Assembly (NCBI GenBank): GCA_018055515.1
Contig: JAGPHL010000108.1
Span: 1-9,309, forward strand
DNA: 9,309 bases
Direction of reading: 5' to 3'
DNA from: Anaerolineae bacterium
GTDB lineage: Bacteria > Chloroflexota > Anaerolineae > B4-G1 > SLSP01
The notes under the pieces were generated by a model that saw nothing but the letters and a program-made list of their open reading frames with translations, made no database searches and had not been told where the DNA came from. How positions within the stretch are numbered: position 1 is the first letter of the stretch; each line of letters begins with the position of its first letter. This document shows positions 1-6,869 of the stretch, in pieces. Made by a program: the position numbers and the translations under genes.

Positions 1-340
1 TGAGCACCAGCCCATCTACACCCACGGCTCGCAATTCCGCGCCGATGTGTCCGCCGACGTTGGCCTCGTTCCAGATGCCGGTGAGCGGACTGCGTCCGCA
101 CCAGCTCGAGCGGCAGCCGGTGGGAGCGAACGTCCCCGTGAGCAGGCCGTTGAAGATGTAGAGCGACGCACGCGGATCCAGCGGGTCGAGCGCGGGGTCG
201 AGGTCTTCGGCATAGAGCTTCGCCGCATAGCCGCTGCCCAACAGATATTTGCGCACATCCGCCTCGGCGATGGGCCGGAGCTGGATGTCGCCCGTCGTCA
301 GGTCAATGTAGAAGTATTGCCCGGCGTAGGGATGTGTCAT
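1..340 (-). CDS. Aldehyde:ferredoxin oxidoreductase (AOR family), N-terminal part, cut by the window edge
   Basis: Reading leftwards from ATG at 340, 113 codons stay open to the window edge. The protein has the layout of the AOR N-terminal domain: a start like GQYFYIDLTTGDI, then KYLLGSGYAAKLYAEDL, DPLDPRASL, GLLTGTFAPTG, SPLTGIWNEANVGGHIGAEL and AVGVDGLVL. These line up with archaeal and bacterial tungsten AORs (DLSTG, LGSRGLA, GPLTGTSAPTGGR, KSPLTG, NSGG-FGAELK, GYDAIV). The family oxidises aldehydes to carboxylic acids with ferredoxin as acceptor, using a tungsto- or molybdopterin and a [4Fe-4S] cluster in the cytoplasm. The cluster cysteines and C-terminal domains lie outside the window. 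GAGGAG (346-351) sits 5 nt before the ATG and supports this start. The gene follows the sugar permeases on the same strand after 166 bp, so it may be the last gene of that operon or have its own signal. Family is confident; subfamily and substrate are unknown. Confidence 0.88.
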   Translation of the reverse strand, partial: MTHPYAGQYFYIDLTTGDIQLRPIAEADVRKYLLGSGYAAKLYAEDLDPALDPLDPRASLYIFNGLLTGTFAPTGCRSSWCGRSPLTGIWNEANVGGHIGAELRAVGVDGLVL

Positions 341-346
341 AGGGTC

Positions 347-373
347 TCCTCAGCAAATAGAGATCAGCGAGTC
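347..373 (-). repeat. 27-bp dispersed intergenic repeat, copy A
   Basis: On the minus strand this segment matches 7690-7716 (plus strand) at 23 of 27 positions. The shared core is CTCTATTTG followed by C or T and then TGAGGA. The last five bases of this copy (GAGGA) form most of the Shine-Dalgarno sequence of the AOR gene. No coding role is seen. Confidence 0.6.
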
Positions 374-393
374 AGCAGTCAGCGAATCAGCGA
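364..393. repeat. Short tandem TCAGCGA heptamers
   Basis: TCAGCGA occurs exactly at 364-370, 379-385 and 387-393, with an imperfect copy (TCAGCA) at 372-377, giving a period of about 7-8 bp. The block overlaps copy A of the 27-bp repeat and lies in the AOR 5' region. It looks like simple-sequence expansion in non-coding DNA. Confidence 0.6.
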
Positions 394-424
394 ATCTCAA
401 AATCACTTGCATGACCTATGTACC

Positions 425-440
425 GCGGCCTTCAGGCCGC
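425..440. repeat. Perfect inverted repeat (hairpin) between permease and AOR genes
   Basis: GCGGCCT (425-431) and AGGCCGC (434-440) are exact reverse complements separated by 2 nt. A third CAGGCCG follows at 444-450, so the GGCC core is also directly repeated. No T-run follows on either strand, so a Rho-independent terminator is not supported. It could be a weak pause or processing structure after the permease genes, or the remains of a palindromic intergenic repeat. Apart from this hairpin and the repeats at 347-393, nothing was recognised in 341-506. Confidence 0.5.
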
Positions 441-506
441 TCTCAGGCCGTTTGCCCCGGAATGAATTCTGTCTGATACGTCCTCAAACGACGCGCTCTG
501 CCAGCG

Positions 507-1574
507 TCACTTCATGCCGGTCGTGGCGATGCCTGTGGTGATGTATTCCTGCAGGAAGGCGAATACTACGCTGATGGGCAACAACGTGAGCACCGTCATC
601 GCCAGAATGTATTGCCACTGCACGTTGAGCTCGCCCTGAAAGGCATTCAGCCCTACCTGCAGGGTGAACAACTCCGATTTGGTGACGACGATCAGGGGCC
701 AGAGGAAATCGTTCCACCGCCACATCACCGAGAAGATGGCCAGCACAGCCAGCGCCGGGGCCGCCAACGGCAAGACGATCTTCCAATAGATGCGCCATTC
801 GCTGGCGCCGTCAATGCGCGCGGATTCCAACAGCTCGTCGGGGATGGTGAGCATGTACTGGCGCAGCAGAAACACGCCGGTGGGCGTCGCCGCGCCGGGA
901 ACAATCAACCCCCAAAGGTTGTTGCTCCACCCGACTTTGGCGATCACCAAAAACGCCGGAATCAGGATCACCGAGACTGGCACCATCAGCGTGCTCAACA
1001 TGATCAGGAAGATGGCATCGCGCCCTTTGTACTGATATTTGCTCAACCCAAAGGCAGCCATGCTGTTGACCAGCAAGGTCACCAGTGTGGCCACGACGGT
1101 CACGACGACGGTGTTACGCAGATAGGTGAGAAAAGGAAAGCGGTTGATAGCGCCGGTGTAATTCTCCAGGCTGAAGAAGACGGAACGGACCGGCTCACGT
1201 TGGTCAATGGGGACTGTGATGATTTCAGCGGGCCGGGCGGGATCCACCATGCGGGCCATCAGCCCCACCCGTGAGACTTGCGCCAGCTGCCGCACTGTGC
1301 CGTCCTCCAGCGTGACCTTAAACAGCGGCAACGGCTCGGGGTAGCCTTCCAGCCGCACCGTCTCTTGCCGATAGGGCAGGAAGGTCGGCGGAAATTCATA
1401 GAGCGCGTCCACGGATTTGAAGGAAGACAGGATCAGCCACAGGACTGGCCCAAACATCAACACGACCCCGGCGAGCAGATACAGATAGGTGATGCCGTCC
1501 AGAACGGAGAAACGCGGCCCCCGCTGCCGTCGCAGAAAGCCCCACAGGCCGCGAGGTGTCTTCTGTGCTTTCAT
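507..1574 (-). CDS. CUT1 sugar ABC transporter permease, MalG/UgpE type, with extracytoplasmic insert
   Basis: This 355-residue integral membrane protein forms half of the channel of a carbohydrate importer. Six membrane segments can be read at about 25-50, 152-176, 187-210, 218-236, 266-290 and 320-344. The EAA loop that docks the ATPase is at 249-270: ESARIDGASEW followed by KIVLPL. MalG relatives are usually 270-300 residues. The excess lies between segment 1 and the conserved ENYTGA at 137-142: about 85 residues instead of roughly 30, rich in hydrophilic and strand-forming sequence (for example LFKVTLEDGTVRQL). The ATG at 1574 follows the upstream permease stop after 1 nt, and GGAGG (1583-1587) lies inside that gene's last codons, so the two are translationally coupled. 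No ATPase gene is visible nearby; a shared MsmK/UgpC-type ATPase encoded elsewhere is likely. Function is confident; the sugar is unknown. Confidence 0.93.
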   Translation of the reverse strand: MKAQKTPRGLWGFLRRQRGPRFSVLDGITYLYLLAGVVLMFGPVLWLILSSFKSVDALYEFPPTFLPYRQETVRLEGYPEPLPLFKVTLEDGTVRQLAQVSRVGLMARMVDPARPAEIITVPIDQREPVRSVFFSLENYTGAINRFPFLTYLRNTVVVTVVATLVTLLVNSMAAFGLSKYQYKGRDAIFLIMLSTLMVPVSVILIPAFLVIAKVGWSNNLWGLIVPGAATPTGVFLLRQYMLTIPDELLESARIDGASEWRIYWKIVLPLAAPALAVLAIFSVMWRWNDFLWPLIVVTKSELFTLQVGLNAFQGELNVQWQYILAMTVLTLLPISVVFAFLQEYITTGIATTGMK

Positions 1575-1575
1575 T

Positions 1576-2610
1576 TTAGCCGCCTCCGAGAGCTTCGCTG
1601 TTGCGATTCAAGCGCAGCTGCCCGATCGTGAGCGCCATCAACACGATGGCCAGCACCAACGAGGCCGCCGACGCCAACCCATAACGTTGTTGGTCAAACC
1701 CGGTGCGGTAGATGTACTGCACGAGATACAACGTCGCCGTGCCCGGTCCGCCGTTGGTCAACACAAAGACTTGATCGAAGACTTGAACGGCGCGGATCAG
1801 GGACAGCACCAGCACCACGACCATCGTGGGCATGAGCAAAGGAAAGGTGATTTTGGTAAAGCTTTGGAATGCATTGGCGCCATCAATCGCGGCGGCTTCG
1901 TACAGGGAGGTCGGAATCGCCTGCAAGCCGGCGAGCAAAATGAGCGTGTAGAAGCCCATTTGCGCCCAAACGCTCACTATGATGACCCAGAAACGCGCCC
2001 AATCCGCCTGCAGCAAGAAGGGGATTTTCTCCAGGCCCACGGCCACCAGGAGCGCGTTGAGTAAACCGGACTCGTATTGCAAAATCCATTTCCAGATCAG
2101 GGCCACGACTACGGGAGAGAGGAGCACCGGATAGAAAAACACGCTGCGGAAGAGCGCGCGCCCTTTGAGGTTGCGGCTGAGCGCCAGAGCGGTTATCAGG
2201 GCCATGAGCACCATCAAGAACACCTGCCCTCCCACAAAAGCGGCGGTGTTGGATGCCGCGCGCCAGAAGAGATCCTCCTGGCAGGTCTGTATATTGAGGT
2301 AATTGTCGCAGGTCAGCAGCCGCTCCAGATTGGCGGTGCCGACCCACGTGCGGTTTTCAGGCAGAATGGAGCTCCCGCTGGTAAAGGCGTAGTAAAAGTT
2401 CAACAGCATGGGAAAGAGGATGAAAATGCCGAAGATGAGCAGGTTGGGCAACACGAAGAAATAGCCCATCCGTTTGAAGCCAATGACCCGCTGGATAAAA
2501 TTCAACGGCAGGTCCAGAACGCCGGCGAGCCACTCGACCGGCGTCCATAAATAACTGCCCAGCGAGCGCTTTTTGCGCTTACGAGACGGGAAGTCGGGTA
2601 CTACGGCCAT
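1576..2610 (-). CDS. CUT1 sugar ABC transporter permease, MalF/UgpA type
   Basis: This 344-residue membrane protein is the partner of the MalG-type subunit. The first 48 residues are cytoplasmic with a basic patch (RKRKKR, 10-15), followed by membrane segments at about 50-75, 119-144, 155-178, 208-232, 262-285 and 312-334. The EAA loop is at 237-260 (YEAAAIDGANAFQSF, then FPLLMP). The family marker VFVLTNGGPG is at 281-290. The extracytoplasmic loop after segment 1 carries two cysteines (101 and 110) that could form a disulfide. AGGAGG (2616-2621) lies 5 nt before the ATG at 2610. The gene follows the binding-protein gene after a 165-bp spacer with hairpins and overlaps functionally with the next permease (1-nt gap). 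Length and topology are normal for UgpA/LacF-type proteins. Confidence 0.94.
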   Translation of the reverse strand: MAVVPDFPSRKRKKRSLGSYLWTPVEWLAGVLDLPLNFIQRVIGFKRMGYFFVLPNLLIFGIFILFPMLLNFYYAFTSGSSILPENRTWVGTANLERLLTCDNYLNIQTCQEDLFWRAASNTAAFVGGQVFLMVLMALITALALSRNLKGRALFRSVFFYPVLLSPVVVALIWKWILQYESGLLNALLVAVGLEKIPFLLQADWARFWVIIVSVWAQMGFYTLILLAGLQAIPTSLYEAAAIDGANAFQSFTKITFPLLMPTMVVVLVLSLIRAVQVFDQVFVLTNGGPGTATLYLVQYIYRTGFDQQRYGLASAASLVLAIVLMALTIGQLRLNRNSEALGGG

Positions 2611-2655
2611 CGCTGCCTCCTGAATGTGAGCGGGCGGCCCCTGTTAAACGTTGAC

Positions 2656-2670
2656 GGCGAAAGTGTCGCC
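2656..2670 (-). repeat. Small hairpin in the binding-protein/permease spacer
   Basis: GGCGA (2656-2660) and TCGCC (2666-2670) are complementary across a 5-nt loop. It lies about 45 nt upstream of the MalF-type permease start and is the weakest of three successive hairpins in this spacer. Confidence 0.4.
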
Positions 2671-2677
2671 CAAGGGG

Positions 2678-2722
2678 AGGTGTTTTTGCAGCGGCCCGTA
2701 GGGAACCGCCGCAAAAACACCT
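2678..2722 (-). promoter_or_regulatory. Long intercistronic stem-loop between binding-protein and permease genes
   Basis: AGGTGTTTTTGCAGCGG (2678-2694) and CCGCCGCAAAAACACCT (2706-2722) pair at 16 of 17 positions across an 11-nt loop, in which CCC and GGG can pair further. It lies in the 165-bp gap after the sugar-binding-protein gene. In CUT1 operons such as malEFG, a structure at this place protects the upstream mRNA and lets binding protein exceed permease. That role is inferred here from position. No T-run follows on the minus strand, so full termination is not expected. Confidence 0.7.
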
Positions 2723-2737
2723 TTCCGGTCATACCAC

Positions 2738-2770
2738 GGTCCGACCTCGCGCGCCGGACGCGCGGGGACC
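2738..2770 (-). promoter_or_regulatory. GC-rich hairpin directly after the binding-protein stop codon
   Basis: CGCGCG (2748-2753) pairs with CGCGCG (2759-2764) around a 5-nt loop. An outer GGTCC (2738-2742) pairs with GGACC (2766-2770) across an asymmetric internal loop. The base is only 5 nt past the stop codon (2776-2778). The position suits an exonuclease-blocking 3' structure for the binding-protein message, or a leaky terminator without a U-tract. Confidence 0.55.
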
Positions 2771-2775
2771 CGGCC

Positions 2776-4086
2776 CTATTTCCCCTGTTCGGCGACGGCT
2801 TGATCCATGCGTTCCTGGATCTTCTGAATCGCTTCATCCAGCGTCAACTCGCCCACAATTACCTGGCTCAGGCGATCGCGGATCTCGGTGTTGAGGATGA
2901 AGGTGAGCGGGTGATACTGGAGGGCATAGGCTTCGGGCATCAGTTTAGGAATTTCGTTGACGAACACATTGAGCGCTTCCTTGTTGCTGACAAAATCCAC
3001 GCCCTTTTTCGTCAGCCCCACATGCCCCGGAATGAACAGCGAGCGCGCGGAGAACTCGGCCAGCACCTCCTCTTGCGTGAGATATTCCACCAGGCGCGTC
3101 ACCTGCGCGGGGTATTTGGTCGAGGCAAAGGTGACCAGCAAGGCGCCGCCGGGGATGCCGGTGCAGCCGCAGTCGCCGCAGGGGTTGGGAATGGGTTCCC
3201 AATCAAACTTATCGCCGATGAGATTGGCGAACTGCCCTACCTGCCAACTGCCGGACATGTACAGCACCAGCTGGCCATTGACGAAGAACTCGTTAGCCGC
3301 GGCGTAGCCGCCACCGCTGCCGGCCCACACCTCGAGAGGGGTGATGCCTTCTTTGTGCCAGTCAATGATCATCTGGGCGGTGCTGCGGAAGCCGGACGTA
3401 TCAATTTTGAAGCCGTCTTCGGTGATGTAGGTGGCGCAACGGCTCAATGAAGGGCCCCAGAAGCGGTGACCGGTGCGATCAATGGCCACCGCGTAGGGCG
3501 TCCCGGTAGCGGCCGCCACCTTTTTGGCGGCCTCGACCCACGTTTCCCAGGTCACTTTGTCAGAAGTGTCGCTGGGGACCGGCACGCCCGCCTGCTCAAA
3601 CAGCGTGCGATTGATGAAGGGACCGGTGACGGTGAACTGCGTGGGAAATCCATGGAGCCCCTTCGTGTCACCTGGAACGCGCAGCGAATTGAGCACCGCC
3701 TCTGGCCAGTTTGCCGCCCAGCCATCGGGATCGGTCATATAGGGCCGCATGTCCAGGTAGTATTGCTTGAAGCGGTTGACGTCCGTGACGCGGGCCAGAT
3801 CGGGCCCGGTGCCAGTCTCTACCTGTCCCTGAAGAATGGTGTGGAGGTCTGCATACGCCACGGTGTCCATCACCACCCGAATATCGGGGTTGGCGGCCTC
3901 GAAACGATTGAGGAGGTCGCGCATCACCTCACCCTCGACGCCGTCGTTATACCACATCATGCGGAGCTCCACGACTTCCGCTGGCGGCGCCTGTGTCGGG
4001 GCTTGCGTCGGCGTTGCCCCCGAGCCGCAGGCAGTCACGATCATGCTCAAGATGAGCAACAGGATCAAACTCTTGGGCGATTTCAT
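2776..4086 (-). CDS. Extracellular sugar-binding lipoprotein of the CUT1 transporter
   Basis: This 436-residue binding protein (family 1 solute-binding, MalE/UgpB-like) is anchored outside the membrane and delivers sugar to the two permeases encoded downstream. Residues 1-20 form a lipoprotein signal: basic start, hydrophobic core, lipobox VTAC with Cys20. A Pro/Thr/Gln linker (24-35) follows. The mature part starts with VELRMMWYND and has the family traits FEAANPDIRV (62-71), GTGPDLARV (92-100), the ligand-region segment NGQLVLYMSGSWQVGQF (270-286), and PGG near 312-314. A cysteine cluster C303-G-D-C306-G-C308 is unusual for this family. AAGGAG (4095-4100) precedes the ATG at 4086 by 8 nt. 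The gene sits 110 bp after the isomerase gene. In that gap another purine-rich AAGGAGGAG motif (4173-4181) has no nearby start codon. Ligand not identifiable. Confidence 0.94.
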   Translation of the reverse strand: MKSPKSLILLLILSMIVTACGSGATPTQAPTQAPPAEVVELRMMWYNDGVEGEVMRDLLNRFEAANPDIRVVMDTVAYADLHTILQGQVETGTGPDLARVTDVNRFKQYYLDMRPYMTDPDGWAANWPEAVLNSLRVPGDTKGLHGFPTQFTVTGPFINRTLFEQAGVPVPSDTSDKVTWETWVEAAKKVAAATGTPYAVAIDRTGHRFWGPSLSRCATYITEDGFKIDTSGFRSTAQMIIDWHKEGITPLEVWAGSGGGYAAANEFFVNGQLVLYMSGSWQVGQFANLIGDKFDWEPIPNPCGDCGCTGIPGGALLVTFASTKYPAQVTRLVEYLTQEEVLAEFSARSLFIPGHVGLTKKGVDFVSNKEALNVFVNEIPKLMPEAYALQYHPLTFILNTEIRDRLSQVIVGELTLDEAIQKIQERMDQAVAEQGK

Positions 4087-4196
4087 GGCTCTTACTCCTT
4101 GCTTGCTTAATGGGATCAGAACACTTCACAGCCAGTTCGCAGGAAAAAACTGTGTGTCGTAATCGAATAGAGCTCCTCCTTGTAGTGAGATTGAAA

Positions 4197-5555
4197 CTAT
4201 GGTTGACCGAGCTGCATCACCGGCAGCCGGAGCAGCCGGGCTAATTCCAACAGCGGCGCGAGGTGCTCGCCATACGTGAGACAGATGTGGTGATCCAAGC
4301 CCTCGTTCATGAGGACGTCCAGCACGGTTTGGGCGGGATAGTCGAAGCGCAACACGCCGGAGGTGCCGGAAAAGCTGCGCGGGGCGCGGAGCATCTCGCC
4401 GCTGCCCACCACCAATCGCAGCTCGCCGGCCGTCCCGCCACCGGTCAGCCGCGCCAATGTGACCCGCCCCGGTTTCAGGGGAAACTCCAGGAGCAGGGGC
4501 AGACCGCGATTTGAGTGCACCGTTCCGCGCGGGCGCACAGTCGGATCGGCCATTGCCAGCGGCGCCAGGCCACAATGCCACAGCACCGCCGTGTTGGCTT
4601 CCATATCGAAGGCCACCATGTCGGCGCCGAAGGCCGGTTCCCCGCTGAGCCACTGCAATATCAGCTGCGTCACATTCCCATTGACGTCAGCCTCACAGCT
4701 GCAGGGGACGAGCTCCTCGCTCAGCAGCGACATGGCCCCGCAGGCAGCGCACCCCAGTTCGGTGAAAAATTGCGGCCAGCAGCGCACCGCCAAACCGTCG
4801 AGATGCAGTCGCGCCGCCAGGTCGCGCAGGGTGAGATAGGTCGCCAGCGTGCCGCGCACCGCCGTCTGATCCAGCGCGTCGAGGCCCTCGAGCCGGGCCT
4901 GCAGCGTCGTCAGCGCCTCGGTCACGGCGCCTGCGGGAGTCGCGCGCGCGCCGGCAAAGACTTCCTCCAACGTCAGCGGCACGATCTGCACGCCGAGGCG
5001 CGCCGTCAGCGTCGGCTCGTCCAACGCGCAGGGTTCGAAGCCTTCAGGGTTGTCGCCCACCCGTCCGATGCGAGCCTGACGCAGCAGGCGTCGCAGCCGT
5101 CCGCTTTGCGCCAGGACGCGCGCCTTCTCCACGGCGGCGAGATCTTCCGGCGGCGCGTAGACATACGCATACGTCAGCCCCCGTCGTTTGAGGGCGAAAG
5201 CGCCCAGGTTGATCCCGCATAACGAGTTGAGCCGCAGACGCTCGCCGCTGGACGGCTCCGGCACGGCCCACAGCAACAGCGGGGCCGCGACGGCTTCGGC
5301 AAGCGCCGTGAGCATCGTGCTGTCGGCGAAGGTCGCCTGGAAAATCAACAGCAGGTCCGGCAGGTCTTGGGCCAACTGTTGGGCCGCGACCTGGGCCTCC
5401 TCCAGGCTGGTCACCAGGGCTTCCGGTCCAACCAGCCTGAACCCTGCCTCGGTCAGGGTTGACCGCACCCGCGCCGTCATGGCCTGCGCCAACGGCACAT
5501 CGAACGTCGTCCGCGCCAATGCTGCAAAGCCCACCGTCAGGGTTGAAGAATGCAT
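4197..5555 (-). CDS. L-fucose/arabinose isomerase-like sugar isomerase (FucI-related)
   Basis: This 452-residue cytoplasmic protein resembles the FucI-like isomerases (COG2407 type), which interconvert aldoses and ketoses with a divalent metal. Seen directly: RCWPQFF (258-264), PCSCEADVNG (284-293), GADMVAFD (310-317), WHCGLAP (326-332), and a late LDHHICLTYGEH (420-431). In E. coli FucI the metal ligands are Glu337, Asp361 and His528. Glu288 and Asp312 here have the same 24-residue spacing, and His422 or His423 fits the third ligand. At 452 residues it is much shorter than true FucI (about 590), so the exact substrate is open. The frame is open further upstream, but the ATG at 5555 has AGGAG (5562-5566) 6 nt before it and starts the plausible MHSSTLTVGF sequence, while the extension is low-quality Arg/Ser/Pro. 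It follows the ROK gene by 55 bp in the same operon. Confidence 0.82.
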   Translation of the reverse strand: MHSSTLTVGFAALARTTFDVPLAQAMTARVRSTLTEAGFRLVGPEALVTSLEEAQVAAQQLAQDLPDLLLIFQATFADSTMLTALAEAVAAPLLLWAVPEPSSGERLRLNSLCGINLGAFALKRRGLTYAYVYAPPEDLAAVEKARVLAQSGRLRRLLRQARIGRVGDNPEGFEPCALDEPTLTARLGVQIVPLTLEEVFAGARATPAGAVTEALTTLQARLEGLDALDQTAVRGTLATYLTLRDLAARLHLDGLAVRCWPQFFTELGCAACGAMSLLSEELVPCSCEADVNGNVTQLILQWLSGEPAFGADMVAFDMEANTAVLWHCGLAPLAMADPTVRPRGTVHSNRGLPLLLEFPLKPGRVTLARLTGGGTAGELRLVVGSGEMLRAPRSFSGTSGVLRFDYPAQTVLDVLMNEGLDHHICLTYGEHLAPLLELARLLRLPVMQLGQP

Positions 5556-5610
5556 AGGCTGCTCCTGCCGATACCCGTCGCGCGTGAAATGGCTGGCTCC
5601 GACCATGAAT

Positions 5611-6849
5611 TCACGTCGCTTGATAGAAGAACGAATTGAGGGCCAGCGCCGCCGCGCCGATGACGCCGACATGAGACCCGAACTGCGTGATTTCCAGCCG
5701 CACGCGCTCACCGAGGCCGGCGAACGCCCGCGCGCGCAGGGTGGCCTCGGCGGCGGGCACGAGCCAGTGCCGTCCCTGAACGAACAGGCCGCCCAAAACA
5801 ATCAGATCCGGATTGAGAACGTTGACGAGGTTGGCAAGGGCAATGCCCATGTAATGGGCGCGTTCTGCGAGCATCGCGCGGGTCGCGCTGTCGCCCTGCT
5901 CCGCCGCAGCGAAAACGCGCTCAATCAGGGGGCCCTGCCCTTCGCGCAATGTCGTCGCCAGCAGGTCATCGGGTGCCTGCTCCGCCAGGGCCTGGGCGCA
6001 GCGCACGATGACCGGTTCGGAGAACAGCGTCTCCAGGCAACCGACGTTGCCACAGCGGCACGGCTCGCCGCCCACTCCCAACAGCGTCGTGTGCCCGATC
6101 TCTCCCGCGCCGGCGACGCTGCCATGATAGAGCTTTCCATTCACCACAAGCCCAGCGCCAACGCCGATGCGGGCATAGACAAACGCCAGGGCCTCTGTCC
6201 GATGATCTTCTTGCCCGAACATAGACTCGGCCAGCGCCATCGCGCGGACGTTGTTGTCCACCCACACGGGCACTCCCAGCGCGTCGGCGAACCAATCGCG
6301 CAACGGCACGTCCCGCCACCCCAGGTTGGGGGCGAGCAGATTGACGCCGCGTTCCAGGTCCACCAGACCTGACGCCCCCACACCCACCCCTACCAGCGCG
6401 GCCGGAGGGATGCTGCTTTCGGCAATGGCGGAGCGCACTAAGGCGAGAGTGTCCTCGAGCACTTCCCCGGCGGGGCGTTCGAGGGGATGTTCCAGGCTCA
6501 ACGTGAGCAGCGGCTGCGCCAGCAGGTCGGTGACTGCAACGCGCACACTGCCGACACCGAAATGAATGCCGACGGCGTAGCGCGCTGTTGGAATCAGCCG
6601 CAAGGCCATGGGCGGACGTCCTACGGTCGGAGCAGTGGACGATTCTTCCGCGCCGATTTCCTCTACGATACCCTCAGCCAGCAGCTCGTTGACGAGATGG
6701 GTGATGGTGGTATTCGAAAGACCCGTGAGACGGGCCAGTCGCACGCGCGAGATGGTTTTTTGCTGCAGGAGCGCCAGCAATACGGCGCGGAGATTGTGGG
6801 ATTTGATGTCACTGCCGTTGGTACCGGTGAGTTCGCGCTGTTTGACCAA
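5611..6849 (-). CDS. ROK-family transcriptional repressor (XylR/NagC type), TTG start
   Basis: This 412-residue regulator is first in the operon and probably autoregulated. An N-terminal winged helix-turn-helix (about 13-66) contains SHNLRAVLLALL, ISRVRLARLTGLSNTTITHLV and a wing up to GRPP. A sugar-kinase-like ROK fold follows, with VGVGVGASGLV (153-163), GAGEIGHTT (247-255) and the zinc motif CRCGNVGCLE (264-273). Where ROK kinases have the catalytic Asp of an END motif, this protein has VDNN, with Asn200 at the catalytic position, which suits a non-kinase sensor. The frame is open back to an ATG at 7023, but a consensus promoter lies at 6979-7007 inside that extension, so translation must begin later. 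TTG at 6849 has AAGGA 7 nt upstream and gives a family-typical start, VKQRELTGTNGSD. The ligand is probably the transported sugar or a derivative, by inference. Confidence 0.88.
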   Translation of the reverse strand: MVKQRELTGTNGSDIKSHNLRAVLLALLQQKTISRVRLARLTGLSNTTITHLVNELLAEGIVEEIGAEESSTAPTVGRPPMALRLIPTARYAVGIHFGVGSVRVAVTDLLAQPLLTLSLEHPLERPAGEVLEDTLALVRSAIAESSIPPAALVGVGVGASGLVDLERGVNLLAPNLGWRDVPLRDWFADALGVPVWVDNNVRAMALAESMFGQEDHRTEALAFVYARIGVGAGLVVNGKLYHGSVAGAGEIGHTTLLGVGGEPCRCGNVGCLETLFSEPVIVRCAQALAEQAPDDLLATTLREGQGPLIERVFAAAEQGDSATRAMLAERAHYMGIALANLVNVLNPDLIVLGGLFVQGRHWLVPAAEATLRARAFAGLGERVRLEITQFGSHVGVIGAAALALNSFFYQAT

Positions 6850-6869
6850 GAGTTTTTCCTTGCCCCCGT

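Noticed and set aside
364..393. Short CRISPR-like array of heptamers
   Set aside because: Units are only 7 bp with almost no spacers and no cas gene is nearby; this is simple-sequence repetition.
425..440. Rho-independent terminator for the permease genes
   Set aside because: The hairpin is perfect but no T-run follows on the minus strand, so only an inverted repeat is claimed.
612..1274. 220-codon open frame on the plus strand opposite the MalG-type permease
   Set aside because: Its product is low-complexity His/Gln/Asp/Arg-rich, lies wholly antisense to a clear permease gene and has no ribosome site; it is a GC-driven shadow.
3023..3036. 14-base match TGCCCCGGAATGAA between the binding-protein gene and the gap at 453-466
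   Set aside because: One copy is inside conserved coding sequence and the match does not extend, so chance is the simplest reading.
2626..3450. 274-codon plus-strand frame opposite the binding-protein gene
   Set aside because: It runs antisense through the hairpin spacer and the binding-protein gene and has no recognisable domain or ribosome site.
4173..4181. Strong AAGGAGGAG motif between the isomerase and binding-protein genes (minus strand)
   Set aside because: No ATG, GTG or TTG follows at a usable distance with a meaningful frame, so no small gene is called.
5556..5801. Upstream extension of the isomerase frame to 5801
   Set aside because: It would overlap the ROK gene by about 190 bp, encodes Arg/Ser/Pro-rich sequence unlike the family, and ATG 5555 has a good ribosome site.
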